Assembly (NCBI GenBank): GCA_016703265.1
Contig: JADJCK010000006.1
Span: 428,053-492,052, forward strand
Origin: a bacterium
GTDB taxonomy: Bacteria; Krumholzibacteriota; Krumholzibacteriia; LZORAL124-64-63
Direction of reading: 5' to 3'
Length of the DNA: 64,000 bases
A program made the translations under genes and the position numbers. Positions 62,791 through 64,000 of the stretch are shown here, piece after piece (position 1 is the first letter of the stretch; every line of letters begins with the position of its first letter). A model generated the notes under the pieces. That model saw only the letters and a program-made list of their open reading frames with translations, was not told where the DNA came from and searched no databases.

Positions 62791-64000
62791 ATGAAATCTC
62801 GCCCGCGCCCGATCGCCATCGCCCTGGTCGCCTCGCTGCTTGCGATCGCCGTCCCCGCGGCCGCGCAACCGGCGGCCGATGCCGACTGGGTCACCGGCTA
62901 CCACCACGCCGGCGTGCAAGGTACCGTGTCGGCCATGTTGTCGCGCCCCGGCGAGGTGTTCGTGGGCGGGTCCATCCTCGCGGTGGGCGACGTCCCGGTG
63001 CGCAACGTGGCGCGCCTGGTGACGAACGACGGCGTCGTGACGGGCTGGTCGGCGCTGGGTGACGGGTTCGACGGCAGCGTGAAGGCGCTCGCCGAACACG
63101 ACGGACAAGTCGTGGCCGCGGGATTCTTCCGGCACTCGGGGGCGACGAAACTGGAGCGCGTCGCCCGCTGGGACGGCGCCGCGTGGCAGCCGCTCGGCGA
63201 GGGGCTGCCCGGCGCGGGCGTGGGCTGCATGGCAAGCTTTGGCGGCGACCTGTATGCCGGCGCCTGGCGCTGGGACGGGAACGCCTGGAGCAACGCCCTG
63301 CAGACCGATGGCCCGGTGCGGACGCTGACGGTGCGCGACGGGCTGCTGTACGTGGGCGGCGACTTCACGACGGCGCGCGGGGACAGCGTCGCACATGTCT
63401 TCGCGTGGGACGGCGCGCAGGTCGTACCCCTCGGCGAGGGCTTGCCCGACGCGGTCACGGACGCTGTCGCGCCAAGCGACGGCGTCGTGTTCGCCACCGA
63501 GTCCGGGAACGTGGAACGCTGGGACGGCCAGGCCTGGACGAACGTGGCCCGGAATGCGGTTGTACACTCCCTGGCCGCGCATGGTTCCGGGCTCGTCGTC
63601 AGCAGGTGGTTCCGCGTGAGCGGATCGTACTGGCTCCCGGCGACCAGCGCGTTCGACGCCGGCGCCTGGTCGAACATCGGCGGCTTCATCTCCGAGGCGA
63701 TGGTCGAGCACGAGGGCCGCCTGCTGGCCCAGGTCGCGGACGGCACGACCGGTGGGATCGTCTCGCCGGGCCTGGTCGCCTGGGACGGCGCGCAGCTGCA
63801 GGCGCCATTCGCGCCCAACGCCGGCTTCGACACCGGCTTCGGCGCGCTGCTTCCGATCGGCGGCGGCATCGTCGTCGGCGGCGATTACCGCATCGCCCGC
63901 GGAGAGGCCTTCGACGGTATCGGCATCGCCTCGAGCTCGGCCTGGACGCCGCTCGGCGGCGTCAGCGACCTGGCGATGGGGCCCGGCGGCTCGTTCACGG
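62791..64000 (+). CDS. Secreted propeller-like repeat protein, 5' part
   Basis: The frame is open from ATG 62791 to the end of the window (at least 403 residues). Residues 1-26 are a signal peptide (IAIALVASLLAIAVPAAAQP). The rest repeats about every 45-50 residues a unit with WDGxxWxxLGEGL and LYVGGDF or VFVGGS, as in beta-propeller proteins with a WDG-type repeat. Upstream AAAGGTGA supports the start; an in-frame ATG at 62719 would bury the signal. By analogy with the FG-GAP protein here, the missing C-terminus may carry a FlgD-like tail. Function unknown. Confidence 0.8.
   Translation, partial: MKSRPRPIAIALVASLLAIAVPAAAQPAADADWVTGYHHAGVQGTVSAMLSRPGEVFVGGSILAVGDVPVRNVARLVTNDGVVTGWSALGDGFDGSVKALAEHDGQVVAAGFFRHSGATKLERVARWDGAAWQPLGEGLPGAGVGCMASFGGDLYAGAWRWDGNAWSNALQTDGPVRTLTVRDGLLYVGGDFTTARGDSVAHVFAWDGAQVVPLGEGLPDAVTDAVAPSDGVVFATESGNVERWDGQAWTNVARNAVVHSLAAHGSGLVVSRWFRVSGSYWLPATSAFDAGAWSNIGGFISEAMVEHEGRLLAQVADGTTGGIVSPGLVAWDGAQLQAPFAPNAGFDTGFGALLPIGGGIVVGGDYRIARGEAFDGIGIASSSAWTPLGGVSDLAMGPGGSFT

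Overview
This is a high-G+C bacterial chromosome segment with densely packed operons and no rRNA, CRISPR array or insertion sequence. Most of it is one translation and transcription supercluster on the minus strand, about 37 kb from 22368 to 59443. In transcription order it runs: tRNA-Thr(UGU), tRNA-Tyr, tRNA-Gly, tRNA-Thr(GGU), tuf, rpmG, tRNA-Trp, secE, nusG, rplKAJL, rpoBC, rpsL, rpsG, fusA, tuf, the S10 operon, the spc operon with secY, adk, map and infA, and the alpha operon ending in rplQ. The order tRNA-Thr/Tyr/Gly/Thr-tuf-secE-nusG-rplKAJL-rpoBC is the same as in Escherichia coli. The only break is a plus-strand chemoreceptor-like gene between rpoC and rpsL.

The left arm (1-22044) holds several separate modules. 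(1) Positions 1-3391, plus strand: the 3' end of an alpha-oxoamine synthase (serine palmitoyltransferase-like), a GNAT-fold acyltransferase, an NAD-dependent epimerase/dehydratase and a PAP2-type membrane enzyme, with 4-base stop/start overlaps between the last three. This looks like a bacterial ceramide/sphingolipid operon. (2) Positions 3453-4796, minus strand: a small exported protein, a FmdB-type zinc-ribbon protein and, upstream of it on its own promoter, a short one-helix membrane protein whose frame appears to continue through an in-frame UGA followed by a SECIS-like hairpin, so it is a candidate selenoprotein. (3) An SDR enzyme, a membrane-anchored gluzincin peptidase, metG and an M3 peptidase. 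(4) An adenosine deaminase-type enzyme coupled to a secreted FG-GAP protein with a FlgD-like C-terminal module. (5) An M23 peptidase. (6) A minus-strand operon of fabH, a Gld-type ABC ATPase, an apparently N-terminally truncated permease/GldG fusion and a DUF4340 protein.

The right arm (59444-64000) has ddl, ispF, rfbC and rfbA (cell wall, isoprenoid and dTDP-sugar synthesis) on the minus strand, then a plus-strand secreted propeller-like protein that runs off the window.

The combination of FlgD-like C-terminal modules on secreted FG-GAP proteins, GldA/F/G-type transport genes, sphingolipid-type genes and high G+C would fit a diderm lineage related to the FCB group (for example Eisenbacteria- or Krumholzibacteriota-like) or a deltaproteobacterial relative. 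This placement is inference only; a phylogeny of the ribosomal proteins here would settle it. Many gene starts were moved to codons with a good Shine-Dalgarno site, including several GTG or TTG starts.
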